A stretch of DNA of 64,000 nt. It comes from Begonia masoniana (lineage: Eukaryota; Streptophyta; Magnoliopsida; Cucurbitales; Begoniaceae). Position numbers and translations under genes: made by a program. Every line of letters starts with the position of its first letter. Within the stretch, counting starts at the first letter, position 1. Shown one piece after another: positions 21,480 to 32,685 of the stretch. Under the pieces are notes generated by a model. It was not told where the DNA came from, did no database searches, and saw only the letters and a program-made list of their open reading frames with translations. The stretch is from contig CM039508.1 of assembly GCA_022432975.1 (NCBI GenBank), positions 48,573,646-48,637,645 of the forward strand. Reading direction: 5' to 3'.

Positions 21480-23649
21480 CATTTTCAATTTTGTGTATTT
21501 GGTATTTGCACTGCTTTGGTTACTTGCACTTTGGTTACTTGCACTGTTCTGGGAGAATTGTTTGATGAATTCTTAATTCATTGTCAGATAATGTTTACGT
21601 GGATGCATTTTATGCATGATAGGCTCTTAATGAATCTTATGCATGGTAGAATTGTGATGAGTCTTTGGTTAATGAATCTTATAATGGATGGATCATTTAA
21701 TTTCGTCTTCGCAGGTAGGAGAGCCGTTGAGGGAAGATGGACCAATTTTAAGAATGAAGTTTGATCAACTGCCTCCTCTGCATAGATTGTAATATTGCAG
21801 GAACCTAATGAGTGTTTTTGTGAGATGTTTTCTGATTACTTCTCTTAGTTGATTGGAAGCTTGTAAAACTATGATTTTAGATTTTGTCTAGTGTGTCAGT
21901 TTTTGAAAGAATTATGGAAATAATTTCGAGTCTGGGAATGTGAGGGACTGAGTATTTGAATAACCATGTGCGAATCTAGGAACGATGGTGCTTTTCTCCA
22001 TTTTCACTATATGATGGAAATCTTCTGCCCTCTCGAGAAATTTAAATCATGTTCTTCAATTTTATCTGGAAAATTACAAATAAGATAATAGGGAAGGGTC
22101 CAAATAAAAATGGAAATCTTCAGCCATTACATCTACCATCAACAAATAAAAATGAAATAAAAACACCAAAACATGAATCTCATCATCTATTGCAAGTATT
22201 CTGTTTTGCAAGTCTTCATCGTCATTTCCTTGATTGTTAAACATAAGCTACCAACAAACATACACTAAATTACATAATCATATAAACATAAACTACAAAT
22301 AATACAATTGTAAGTAGCCACAACTGTAAATACAATGCAGTTTTTTTCCTCCACTTATTCAACATAGTTTTTTGGATTTGCTCTATGTTTTCTATTTTTG
22401 ATCGTAACTCATTAATTATATTTTTCTCCCTCAATCAAATGGTTGCATTGTACCATGAAAAAAAATTGCATCCTCTTGATTCCACCTGTAACAAATCGCA
22501 CATTATATCGTATAATTACAAATTTACACTATATATTAACATTATATTACCGCATAGTATTGACAGCCAAAAGATCTTCTACCAGAATTCTTCGGTGTCC
22601 ATGATGTACGAAGACGAGCTCTTGCATTGCAAAAACATTTAACATTTGATAACATCTCCGAATCATCTCCAAAACTACACAATTAATATTATATAATTAC
22701 AAATACCACTTATTTAAAAGAGTAATGGGAACCTATACCGATAGCATATTCATTTCTTTGCGATGCATGCGAAGAAGCCATTGTCAATCAGATTATCTCA
22801 ACAACACTTACACCTCGAGCTCTAGCCTACCAGAACAAATACATCTAAAAACCATGTGAGTGCTGCTTTTCAAATGTATGATTTTGATTTTTAAAACCAT
22901 TATCATATATAGAATGGAAAATAGGTGACATACTATGAATATAGGTGACATACTATGAATATCAATAATTCTTATCAATAATGGCAGAACTCAACGTTCA
23001 GGAAACTATACAAAGGAGGGCTAATATTCATTTAGTTTGTATTACTAAAAGTTGGACAAACCTGAATTTAGTGGTATATAAAAATTGCATGCCTAAAAAA
23101 TTCAACATTTTCTTAAGTTTTTTATCTCTTTCCGGTTTTATCCCAAAATGGCATCAAAAGAGACAGAACCGAGTGGAAGCAAAAACAGAAATAAATGGAA
23201 CCTGAGTGGAAGCGAAAATTAGAGCTTCGGGTACTTCAAAAAATTAGGGTGCTTGAAAATTGGGAGCTTCGGGTGCTTTCTGGAAAAATCAAAGAAGGAG
23301 AGGGAAGATTTCAGGCTGGATAAATCTGGAAAATTGGAGAGGGAGGTCACGATTTCGGGCTGGAGCACTGCTCTGGAAAATGGGAAAATCAAAGAGGGAG
23401 GATTTTCGGGCTGAATCTCTGGAAGATGAAGTTCGGATGCTTGAAAATCGAGTGCGAAAATCAGAGAGGGAGAACTTCGGGCTAGAGAAATCTGGGAAAA
23501 TCAGAGAGGAACTCGCGATTTCGTCTTGAAAATGGGAAAATCGAAGAGGAAAATTGAGGATTTAGGGATTCGGCAGAGACTTAAATTTTTTAGGCAATTT
23601 TTGAGTATGCACGTGGCACGTGCATTAATGTAGAGGTTTAACGAAAATT
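21480..23649. other. Intergenic DNA, no gene recognised
   Basis: Short open frames here look like chance. A 21-bp direct repeat (AGGTGACATACTATGAAT type) lies at about 22923-22962, and at 23260-23560 there is a GA-rich stretch where GAAAATC and GAGGGAG words recur. No TIR or LTR boundary could be fixed. Confidence 0.4.
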
Positions 23650-24483
23650 TTCAAAAGGTTCAAATTGATAACGGAATGACAGTACAAGGTCTAGTTTGCT
23701 GATTTTTTTTAGTACATGGGACAAATTGAAAAAAATTGTATAGTATAAGGTTCAAATCAATAATTATCTAATAAAAAATTATCACGTGATTTCTTTTGTT
23801 GATTTTAATAATAACTAAAAGTCTGAGGAACATTTCATTATAAAATTAAATTAAAATTGCAAAAGTTAAATTAAAAAAAAAGAAGAAGTAAAAACTCTTA
23901 AATTTCAAAGCCTTTAAACCATATTTTATTTCTTTTATATTTAACTTATTTAATATTAATGAATAGAGTAATTATCAATAAAAATCCTATCGTCCCTAAC
24001 AAATGAGCAATCAAACTATTTTTGTTAAAAAACAAATATTAAATTATCATTTGTTAACAAAACAAACATTAAACTATCAATTATTAACAATCCAATAATT
24101 TGTGGTCGTTTGCAGGACATAATTCAAATACAGTCACTCGCACTTAAAATGGGTGTAAAACACGCTCGAGAAACATGCTTGAGAACGACCAACCTTGGCT
24201 CCATGCGGGCATACTCGCGGTAGTTGTACTTGAAATGAGTGTAAAATTTATTTTGTGACCGAATTTATAATTTAAGGTTTTTATATTTATTTTTTACCTA
24301 ATTAATATTTAGAGAAGATAAAAAGAAGGAACGCTGCGGTTTACAAATTCGTCCGTTCCCGCTCCCGCCCGAATGACAAATTTTGTACTTTCTTTCGTCC
24401 AATTTCATTATCATTTCCATTGATAGCCATTCCCTCCAATTCTTCTTCTTCTTCTTGATTCCATTTCAAGCTTTCTTATTGTA

Positions 24484-27400
24484 ATGGCTGACTACGAGCC
24501 TCCCTCTTTCTCCCTAGGTCTAGATTTGGGTTTCGAGTTGGAGACGGAAACAGCTGTTCTCCATCACCAGATTCCTAACGGAGCTCATGATTCTTTGTTT
24601 AATGTTTCTGTATCGTCACACGCTGATACCGAAGCTGTTGCGAGTCCACAAATTGACAATCTGGCTGCTGAAACTGGAGCTGATTCTCCTAAGGTTCTCA
24701 AGCGTCTTAAGCGCGGGTCACGTGCGAGTTCTTCATCAGCTAATAAGCGAGAAGGGGTTACACCTTGTTATTTGGATGACGACGAGATTGAAGAATTTAA
24801 TTCAGAGGATGACTTTCCGGGAGGTAGGTCTTTTATAAATATGATTTTTGAATTCGGATGAGGATATTTTGGAAACATAGTTTCATTATGAGAAAACTTA
24901 TCAAGTTTCTAATTTTGTGATTTGAAAACCCACCAAAGGGGTTGCATTTTAGTCAGAAATGTCATCTTTGATACTACTGTTAAGTGATTGAAAGAGTATA
25001 TGATGGAATTTGAAATTATAGATAATTTTCTTAGCGGTCAAGACGCATGATGAATATTGATAGTATCCAACTTCGAATCCATTCGGTTAACAATTATGGC
25101 ATTTGTTGTACACTTTGTTTTGGGATATGTTATTGTGTTTTGATTGGAAAAACTTTAAATAACTATATTATGTTGTCTATTTGCTGTTAAGTTATTATAT
25201 AAAAAATAATTTCAAATTTTGTTTTTGACATGCGATGAACATAGAATTTTTTCAACTTCAGCTTTATCATATCTTGTTAATCTGACATTTGGAGGTTGAA
25301 TTGATATAATGTCTCTTCTCTAGTAAAAGTTTACTCCCACTAGAATTAGCAATTTATGGGTTATGAAAGAGTGAGAGGATGACTTTCCGGGAGGTAGGTC
25401 TTTTATAAATATGATTTTTGAATTCGGATGAGGATATTTTGGAAACATAGTTTCATTATGAGAAAACTTATCAAGTTTCTAATTTTGTGATTTGAAAACC
25501 CACCAAAGGGGTTGCATTTTAGTCAGAAATGTCATCTTTGATACTACTGTTAAGTGATTGAAAGAGTATATGATGGAATTTGAAATTATAGATAATTTTC
25601 TTAGCGGTCAAGACGCATGATGAATATTGATAGTATCCAACTTCGAATCCATTCGGTTAACAATTATGGCATTTGTTGTACACTTTGTTTTGGGATATGT
25701 TATTGTGTTTTTATTGGAAAAACTTTAAATAACTATATTATGTTGTCTATTTGCTGTTAAGTTATTATATAAAAATAATTTCAAATTTTGTTTTTGACAT
25801 GCGATGAACATAGAATTTTTTCAACTTCAGCTTTATCATATCTTGTTAATCTGACATTTGGAGGTTGAATTGATATAATGTCTCTTCTCTAGTAAAAGTT
25901 TACTCCCACTAGAATTAGCAATTTATGGGTTATGAAAGGAGTTGTGCTTTTAGTTTCGACTCTTTGTGGAAGAGTAACTGCACGGCTCTTTTCTTTTTCT
26001 TTTCTCATTGAATTGCAGACTTTGAATTTTCTCCAAAGTGAAGGTTTGGCTTTCCTATGAGCTTTTTGGCTTCCGAAAAGGGAATACAAAAGCTCACAGT
26101 TATTTATTTATGAAACATATTATCGACTCTTTATCTCTGAGTCATTACTTAAGATTTATATTAGTTATTATAAATAACTCTATTTATTGTAGCCCATCCA
26201 CCACAATATCGTAGTGTCTGTAGCAGCTCGAAGAATCCCTTGCAAGGGTTATCAAGAAATCCTTCATCCAGCAAGCTAAAAGACAATAAGAGAAAACATG
26301 TTTCAAATGCTTTGGATTCCGCTATTTTGAAGGGAGTAGAGAGTGAATCAGTTTTTTCAAAATTAACCATTAGCCCTCTTAGGAGATTCCAATTGCTTGA
26401 ATCTGATTCTGATGAACATCCTGGCAATGATAATTCAAGCAGAAAAGGTGATGAAAATTCACTTGCAACAATAAATGAACTAGGAAAAAAGGAGCACAGA
26501 AGTATATCTGAAAATGAGGATCTGTGGAAAGACTTGGGCTCAGTGAAAAAAATTCAGATTTCAACACCCGCTTTTGATGAGCTTTGTGAAGAATACTTCC
26601 AATCAGGAAAGGAAAAGAAAGCTGCGCCCCTAAGCAGCAATGTCCATTCTAAAGATTGCCACAATAATCATATCATTTGGAATACGGCAGATTGTCCTCC
26701 TGCTCATCATTACTACTTTCATGATGATCCAAGGGTTCAGAGATTGGTCCATGATCGATTACCCCACTTCTTCCCACTGGGGGTTGTCAAGAACAGAGTA
26801 AATCAGTTACCAAGTACATCATCCATTGATTATATGTGGGTTATTTCATTTGTTCATTTTTATTCCATCATTTCATCTATATTTTCTCATACAATGTGCA
26901 AATATATATATTCTCTGGACAGGGGACAATTTAGCAATGCCAAAGCTGCTAATGGGAGAGCTTCACAGAAATCATACGTTGAGAAAACCTCCACAAAGTT
27001 CAATTACAAAACTAACGAGTCAGATGACGAAGTACAGATACAGGCTCATGAAGGTTGGGCAGGCCCCAAAATTGTCTCATCAGCTAGAGGCCAAAAAACT
27101 TCTAAACAGCTAATCAGTAAGGGAAACAGCTCCAAAAGAAGAAGGAAGGTTTCCAAAAGGTCAACTTCTGAAGAAGCTTTAAGGGAATCTGAAAGTTGGA
27201 AGGACCCCAAGAGCTGTTCCAGCCAGCCAAAAGCTGCTGGAAAAAGACAGGTGCAGGCAAGTGGTCAATCAAGTGGTCACTGGTATACATCTTCAGATGG
27301 AAGGAAGGTAAAGTACCATGCTGAGTACTGTAATTTCAAGAATCCTAATCTGTTTATACTTCAGTACAAATCCTAATCCAAATCTGTTTATACTTCAGTA

Positions 27401-28018
27401 CAAATCAGAGAAAGAATCCCACTTTCTCTGTAGGCATGCTTTTAATTTTTAATAAACCATAGTTAGACTTTCTGCCATCCCAGGTTGCCTTGCTGGCTGG
27501 ATAAACCCTTTGTCCCCCCTTCGTCCCTCCCCCCACCAAGATTGATGAGCAAGCAGACGTCCCAATGCTTTTCTTTGGCAATTAAAATTTTATGGTGCTA
27601 TATCATTTTTTATTCGAAACAACACCAAATTACAGCTAGAAAAAGTTTCTTAGGTCTTTCCAAGTTATTGACGTTGATGACTGAATATTTTAACTACCGT
27701 AGGCGTTTTCATAATATTGATGCTTTTTTCTCTGTTTTTTTTTTCTCGTCCAGGTTTATGTATGTAAAAATGGGCAGCAATTGACCGGCTCGGCTGCTTA
27801 CAGACATCACAAGAAGGTAAAGAATAATTTGGGATTTACCCATCAATCTAGGATCTGAAAGTGAAGAATAATTTTGGGATTTACTATCAATCTAGATTCT
27901 CATTGAAGATGTTTGCTGGTTACAGGACCGTGGGAGCAGCTTTAAGAAAAAAAGCAAAGGTAATTTCAAGAAGAGAAAAGCACAAGAATCAGTCCAGTAT
28001 CATATCAGCCCCTTGTGA
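24484..28018 (+). CDS. Plant-specific basic protein, 507 residues, unknown function (5 exons, intact)
   Basis: Exons are 24484-24823, 26193-26835, 26923-27307, 27754-27816 and 27926-28018; phases agree at every junction and introns are GT-AG. The N-terminus is acidic with an LKRLKRG basic patch. A central region has the HYYFHDDPRVQRLV and FFPLGVV motifs. The C-terminal third is lysine/serine-rich and ends in the most conserved block: GHWYTSSDGRKVYV ... NGQQLTG ... AYRHHKK, then a basic KKKSKGNFKKRK tail that resembles a nuclear localisation signal. I recognise this as a conserved plant protein type but know no biochemical role; a nuclear role is inference from the basic tail. A 570-bp tandem duplication spans the end of exon 1 and part of intron 1, leaving two identical splice donors. 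The 87-nt intron 2 is a multiple of three with no stop. Confidence 0.75.
24805..25944 (+). repeat. 570-bp tandem duplication across the first splice donor
   Basis: Units 24805-25374 and 25375-25944 are about 99% alike, differing by a couple of single-base changes. Both include the last 19 bases of exon 1 and the GTAGGTC donor. The copy at 16.5 kb lacks the duplication, so it arose after the two gene copies separated. Confidence 0.92.
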
Positions 28019-28281
28019 GTATTTGTAAAGTTGCTCCATTTGTTATCAAATTTCAATTAATATTGCATTATCAGTCTTCTAACTTATTTCAATTAATTTT
28101 GAGTTTGAAAATCATATGGAAAAACAAGTAGATGATTCTTGCCCTCTTCTTCCAGACTAACTCAATGTTTCTACTTTAAACCAATACAATAGTTCACAAA
28201 CTGAATGGTCAGACTCCCAATCAAGACGAACTTCAACTCGGAGCGATAACAATGAGCCTACAAGATCCAACGGCACTTGGA

Positions 28282-29706
28282 TTACATCATTGGTCGACTG
28301 GGCAAATGGGTATCATCTTTTTCATTCGATTGGTCGGAGTCCTCGATCCGATCTCTCTTCCCCGACCATAGTATGATTTGCCCATCCTTGAACAGAATAG
28401 GCACGCAAGGTACAAGATCCTGAATTTACACAACAAAATCAATCAAATATCATCCAAATTAACGACCAGCTTATTTGTACTGCAAATTCATACCCTTAAT
28501 TTCAGTCCTATCTTCTTGCAATCGCTGCTACCAACATGGGTGCAATCGAGTCGAACGACTTCCTCCGACTCGAATGCTTCCTGCAGTTTTCTCACTACAT
28601 TTACATAAACCCCATTTCTTGCTGCAGAAAGATACAAACAGTTCACTCTTAAGAACCGAGATGGAGAACAATTACTCATCAATCGTAATTGAACTCACTG
28701 AGTTTCATTATTGGGGGAGAGTTCAGTCCTCTGTTCCTCATTTCCTTCATTTCCTCGAATGCTAACCCGTCGACAATCTTCTTCACGAGCTTTGGGTATA
28801 TCGGCGCGTAAGGCTTCCACAGCATGAGGGGAATAACGGGCCGAGTTTTGGAGTCGTAATTCCGACCCCGATATAAGAGCAAGATGTTTATATGTTGATA
28901 GATAATCTTCCCGCCGGATTTATCCTTGGGTAACACAACTCTGAATTAGAAGGAAATTTCATTTATATTCAATGATGGAGAAACTGGATATGAAATTCAA
29001 ACCTCAAGGTGGAAGCAGACATTGTCCATGTCAAGAGTAGGCACCCCCAACGCCTTGATCCTCACGGCCTCGGCCCTTCTCCAATGGTTATGGATGTCAT
29101 CTAGCATGTTGTGAGTAACACCTCCAATTCCTAAAAACTGAATGAATTCAGGGAAGATTGTTCGAGTGAATTGTTCAAGCAGTTGTTTTGAATGCAAATT
29201 CCAACTGGGTTACCTAGATTGATTTGGCGAGAGCAGTGGTTATGGCGGTATTTTTCAACTAGCTCTGCAACTTCCTCGTCGGAGAGTGGGTCTCCAAGAA
29301 TACGATTCCTCTCTTCCTGAACTTTTTCGCTGTCCGCGTCGACTTGCGACGGCGCAGATGTGCCATTCCATTTTCGGGCCAGCCGGTTTGGTCCGAAAGG
29401 AGAAAACTTTGGAGATTCTCGGAATCCGATGGGGTCGACCGAGGGGTTGGTCTCGGAGTAGGAGTATCTGAAGTCGAAGGGAAGATCGGAGACGAGAGGG
29501 GAAGGCGGCTCTTTCTTGGTAATTGACGCTTCCTGGGTTTTCTTCTTGTTTTGGGGAGACTTTGGAGGTCTGGTAACCGGAGAAAATGGAGGGTCGTAAT
29601 CCTTTTCCGGCAGCGATTTGCTGAATAAGCGAGAAATTACGAACAGGGGATCGTCTAAACATACAGGATATGGAGTCGCGGGACGAAGCGGATGAAGCTT
29701 TCGCAT
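28282..29706 (-). CDS. CRS2-associated factor (CAF), mitochondrial-type, group II intron splicing factor
   Basis: Minus-strand exons are 29706-29214, 29130-29003, 28924-28699, 28621-28494 and 28419-28282, giving 370 residues with consistent phases. The two CRM RNA-binding domains show as an EEVAELVEKYRH start, GGVTHNMLDDIHNHW, LGVPTLDMDNVC and the LLYRGRNYD motif (first domain), then TRNGVYVNVV, VRLDCTHVG and DLVPCVPILF (second domain). CAF proteins partner the peptidyl-tRNA-hydrolase-like factor CRS2 to splice organellar group II introns. The short length and lack of a long acidic C-terminus fit the mitochondrial CAF-like members (At4g31010/At5g54890 type, about 360-400 residues) rather than the 600-700-residue chloroplast ones. 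The N-terminus has several basic residues, consistent with a targeting peptide. It is convergent with the gene ending at 28018. Confidence 0.9.
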
Positions 29707-30230
29707 TTGGAAAAGGAAACTCTTATGGCTCTCTCTCTCTCTCTCTCTCTCTCTACTGCAATTTAATTTTTAATTTGTGATATTTCAACAGAAGGATTCT
29801 GGATCAGAGAGCGCAAACAGAGACGGGCAGCTTTGGAGCAAGATGGGCAAGTCCGACTCGTTCAAGCTTCAGAAAGCTCAGCCTTTTCGTCTTCAAGCGC
29901 CTAAGAACGAGAAAGCGAATTTCTCTCGAGGTTGGCAAGGAAAATCGGTTCGAAGATGAAAAATCATTTCAGTGTCACAGCTCTCTGAAACAGAAACCCT
30001 AAACCTTGGTCAACCCACGAGGTTGAAGAGAAGCTTCAAACGGCGTCGTTTCGTGAAACTATCATTAGAAAATGGAGGTCAAAACGGACGGAGAGACAAA
30101 CTTCATCGAACTCCATAGTTGACCAATAATTATCAAACGCAGCTGCAATTAGAAAGTTCCACTCGACGAACATAATTTCCTTCCGATTTCCTAGAATTTT
30201 GCAGAGAGAGAACCGATTTGCCAAGAACAA
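29707..30230. promoter_or_regulatory. Shared 524-bp region between two divergent genes
   Basis: This space lies between the ATG of the CAF gene (29706, minus) and that of the TMEM14-like gene (30231, plus), so it must contain both promoters and leaders. A (CT)n run sits at about 29729-29754. I see no convincing TATA box facing either gene, as is common for housekeeping bidirectional promoters. Confidence 0.6.
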
Positions 30231-31681
30231 ATGCACGATTTCTGCTTCACGATCCCGTACGGGTTGCTGCTGGTGGGCGGCGGGATTTTTGGATATTTCC
30301 AGAAAGGGAGCGTGGCATCTCTGGGTGGAGGTGTGGGCGTTGGATTGGTGCTCATTCTGGCTGGATATCTGAGCCTCGAAGCTTTCAAGAAGAGGAAGAA
30401 CTCATATCCTGCTCTGATTCTCGAGACGAGTACGTTTTTTTCTTTTGGGGTATATCAAATTCTCTTTCGTTTCTCCGAATTCGTCGTTTTGGCTGGTCCT
30501 AGAAAGCAAAATCCCTGAGTTTTTCTGTATGAAACTGGTAAAGATATGATTCCAGTGGTTAAGCATGCTGACATTAATCGGAAGGAAAGATCTTGTTTTG
30601 TTCTGTCTCTATCTGCAACTTGAGATTTAGACTACGAGGGAAGGGAAGATCCTGTTTGGTCTGTGTTTCTTTGTTGAGAGAGAGAGAGAGAGAGAGAGAG
30701 TTATTATAGTGGTAGAAGGATAGAGTTGCTGTCAATTTATCTTTTAACTATGGTTTGAGAATTTAAAGGGTTCTTAGTTTGAGGCAAAATGGTATGGAAA
30801 ATTTAGATTTTGATAGCCAAAGGACATCATAATATCCATTATAAAACTATGTCAATTGCTTACTATGAACACTTAACCTTGTCTTATGAACTCAAGTTCC
30901 ATCATTTGTATGGTTTACAGAAGGTCGACAAGTTTTCAATGTTTTCAATTCTTAAAAAAAAAACGTGAAGTCTCCGATCTCACTAGTACAATTTTGTCAG
31001 TTTTGGGTTGAAATGTATTATACTGTGTAAAAATGAGAATTCTACTGATAAACCATTCACTTTTATTTTTCCTAGAAAACGTAAGATTGAACACCTCCCA
31101 TAATATGTGTTGGATTCTTACAATTAACAGAATCTTAAATCGTCTTTTTCTTCACATGAAGTGTAACAAAATGTCCAATAAGAGTGAAAAGAACTAGTGT
31201 GAAATGACGAGAGATGAAGCAATAGTTAGATTGCTAAATCCTCCTTGGATTCTCTTCATCTATTCTTTTTCCATACTCATACATATTACATGTATATGCA
31301 GGAAATTTGTTCTTGTTAGCATCTTCATGTTTTTTAGTTATTAGAGTGCAAAATTTGGAAATGACTTGTCTTATGTTCTTCTCTTTTTCTATTTTCACTT
31401 CTTTCAAATCATTCATGAACTTGCTGGTAATGTCGTCGAAACAGTCTGTGTAGCCACGCTGACATGGATCATGGGTCATCGCTATCAGCAAACCTCTAAG
31501 ATTATGCCGGCCGGAGTCATCGCGGGAATCAGGTGACTCAATTGTTTACCCTTGTGAGGTTTATGAAGTCATTACACATCTTGAATTTTTCCAAAACCAA
31601 TCTTGCAGTGCTATCATGACCATGTTCTACCTGTACAAGATCGGCACCGGCGGAAACCACTTTCCGGCCAAGGGGGAGTGA
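30231..31681 (+). CDS. TMEM14 / FAX (fatty acid export)-like small membrane protein
   Basis: Exons are 30231-30429, 31445-31532 and 31609-31681, with phases 1 and 2 matching, giving 119 residues. The protein is hydrophobic with about four membrane-spanning helices. Glycine-rich stretches include the start PYGLLLVGGGIFGYF and a GGGVGVGL turn. A GHRYQQTSKIMPAG loop and a FYLYKIG end follow; the C-terminus is short and polar. This is the size and pattern of the TMEM14 family, whose plant members include the FAX proteins that move fatty acids across the chloroplast inner envelope. With no transit peptide visible, it resembles the short FAX5-7 group predicted in the secretory pathway. It shares a divergent promoter region with the CAF gene. 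A (GA)n run lies in intron 1 near 30678-30700. Confidence 0.88.
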
Positions 31682-32590
31682 TTTTTTTTTTTGGTTATAC
31701 TGAAAGCAATCGAAAGAGATAAACTTGTTATGGACAATAAATAAAGATCAGCTTTGGAATTTGAGACCAAGCGTCTTAATTTCTCATCTTTTTTCAAAAT
31801 TTTGTTCATTTTGTGCAATGAAAACTCACTGTTCATAGCTAATAGCAGCTTAATCTGATCGTCTAATGTCCTCCCTCGGTTGTTTGGTCAACTTCGTGTG
31901 CACTTCACATAATCTGTTGCGTGGCTGGAGAACAGTAGATTGAAATGTAAATCGACACAGGAAAACTGCCACAAATCTATAGTAGAACACCCTAGACTCG
32001 GAAAACAGTAATCTAGTACAAACTCGAAAACATTCTAGAGAGAGATAGAAATATTCTTTTGATAACGGATGATCTATTCCATTCACATTGTCTTTCCTCG
32101 AACTGTATATAATTCTTTGCACAGATACACGTTTCTTTCACCGCACATACCCCCGTTAAGCATTAACTTTGCCCACGTCATCTTATTACAATTGTGCCCG
32201 ATAATCTCCTAAAATGCATATTCGCAAATAGTCTCTCTCTCTTGTCCATTACCTGGAAAAATCAGATCCTACGTCCATACTTTTGTCCTCTCTTTGTCTC
32301 CCTCTTATGCAGAGGTAGATTCTTAATCGCATGGAATGATACTTATAATGGTTGATTAGTTCAGAGAAGCAAAAAACAGAAAGAACTTGCCGTCAAGGTT
32401 TTGAGTTTGACAATAAATGAAATTCACAAACAAACAACAAAACATGTTCCTTGTTTTAAACAACAAAAATAGCTAAGAAAGTTGAGTTTCTTGTACTAAA
32501 GACAAACTCCTTTCTGGCTTAGAAACTCAAAAAATCGAATATTTATTCGGCTAGACAGCTTCGTAAGCTTTGTCATTGTGTGGACAAACA
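31682..32590. other. Intergenic region between the FAX-like gene and the first P450
   Basis: No coding frame or repeat of note. The left part presumably holds the 3' untranslated region of the FAX-like gene, and the last 100 bp hold the P450 promoter. Confidence 0.5.
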
Positions 32591-32596
32591 TTTGCC

Positions 32597-32603
32597 TATA
32601 AAG
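32597..32603 (+). promoter_or_regulatory. Probable TATA box of the first P450 gene
   Basis: TATAAAG lies 83 bp upstream of the ATG at 32686. It decides the start codon: an upstream in-frame ATG at 32608 would lie within about 10 bp of the TATA box, before the likely transcription start. Confidence 0.55.
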
Positions 32604-32685
32604 AAGAGTGATCCTCCATTCTCTCTATACCCTGCATTTTCATTCTCTCTCCCTGAACTTGTCGAGGACTATAGCTGAGAAAACG

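Larger units (their letters stand above)
23650..28208 (+). repeat. Duplicated genomic block, copy 2 (outside the MULE)
   Basis: Homologue of 15640-20444. It begins with about 120 bp of the foldback right arm and ends at ACTGAATGGTC, 74 bp before the stop codon of the convergent CRS2-associated factor gene. Confidence 0.85.

Noticed and set aside
23260..23529. 89-residue plus-strand frame in the GA-rich stretch
   Set aside because: The repetitive GAGGGAG/GAAAATC composition explains the open frame; no homology seen.
32608..32685. Upstream in-frame ATG for the first P450
   Set aside because: It lies about 10 bp from the TATA box and adds 26 residues absent in the paralogues; the ATG at 32686 fits better.
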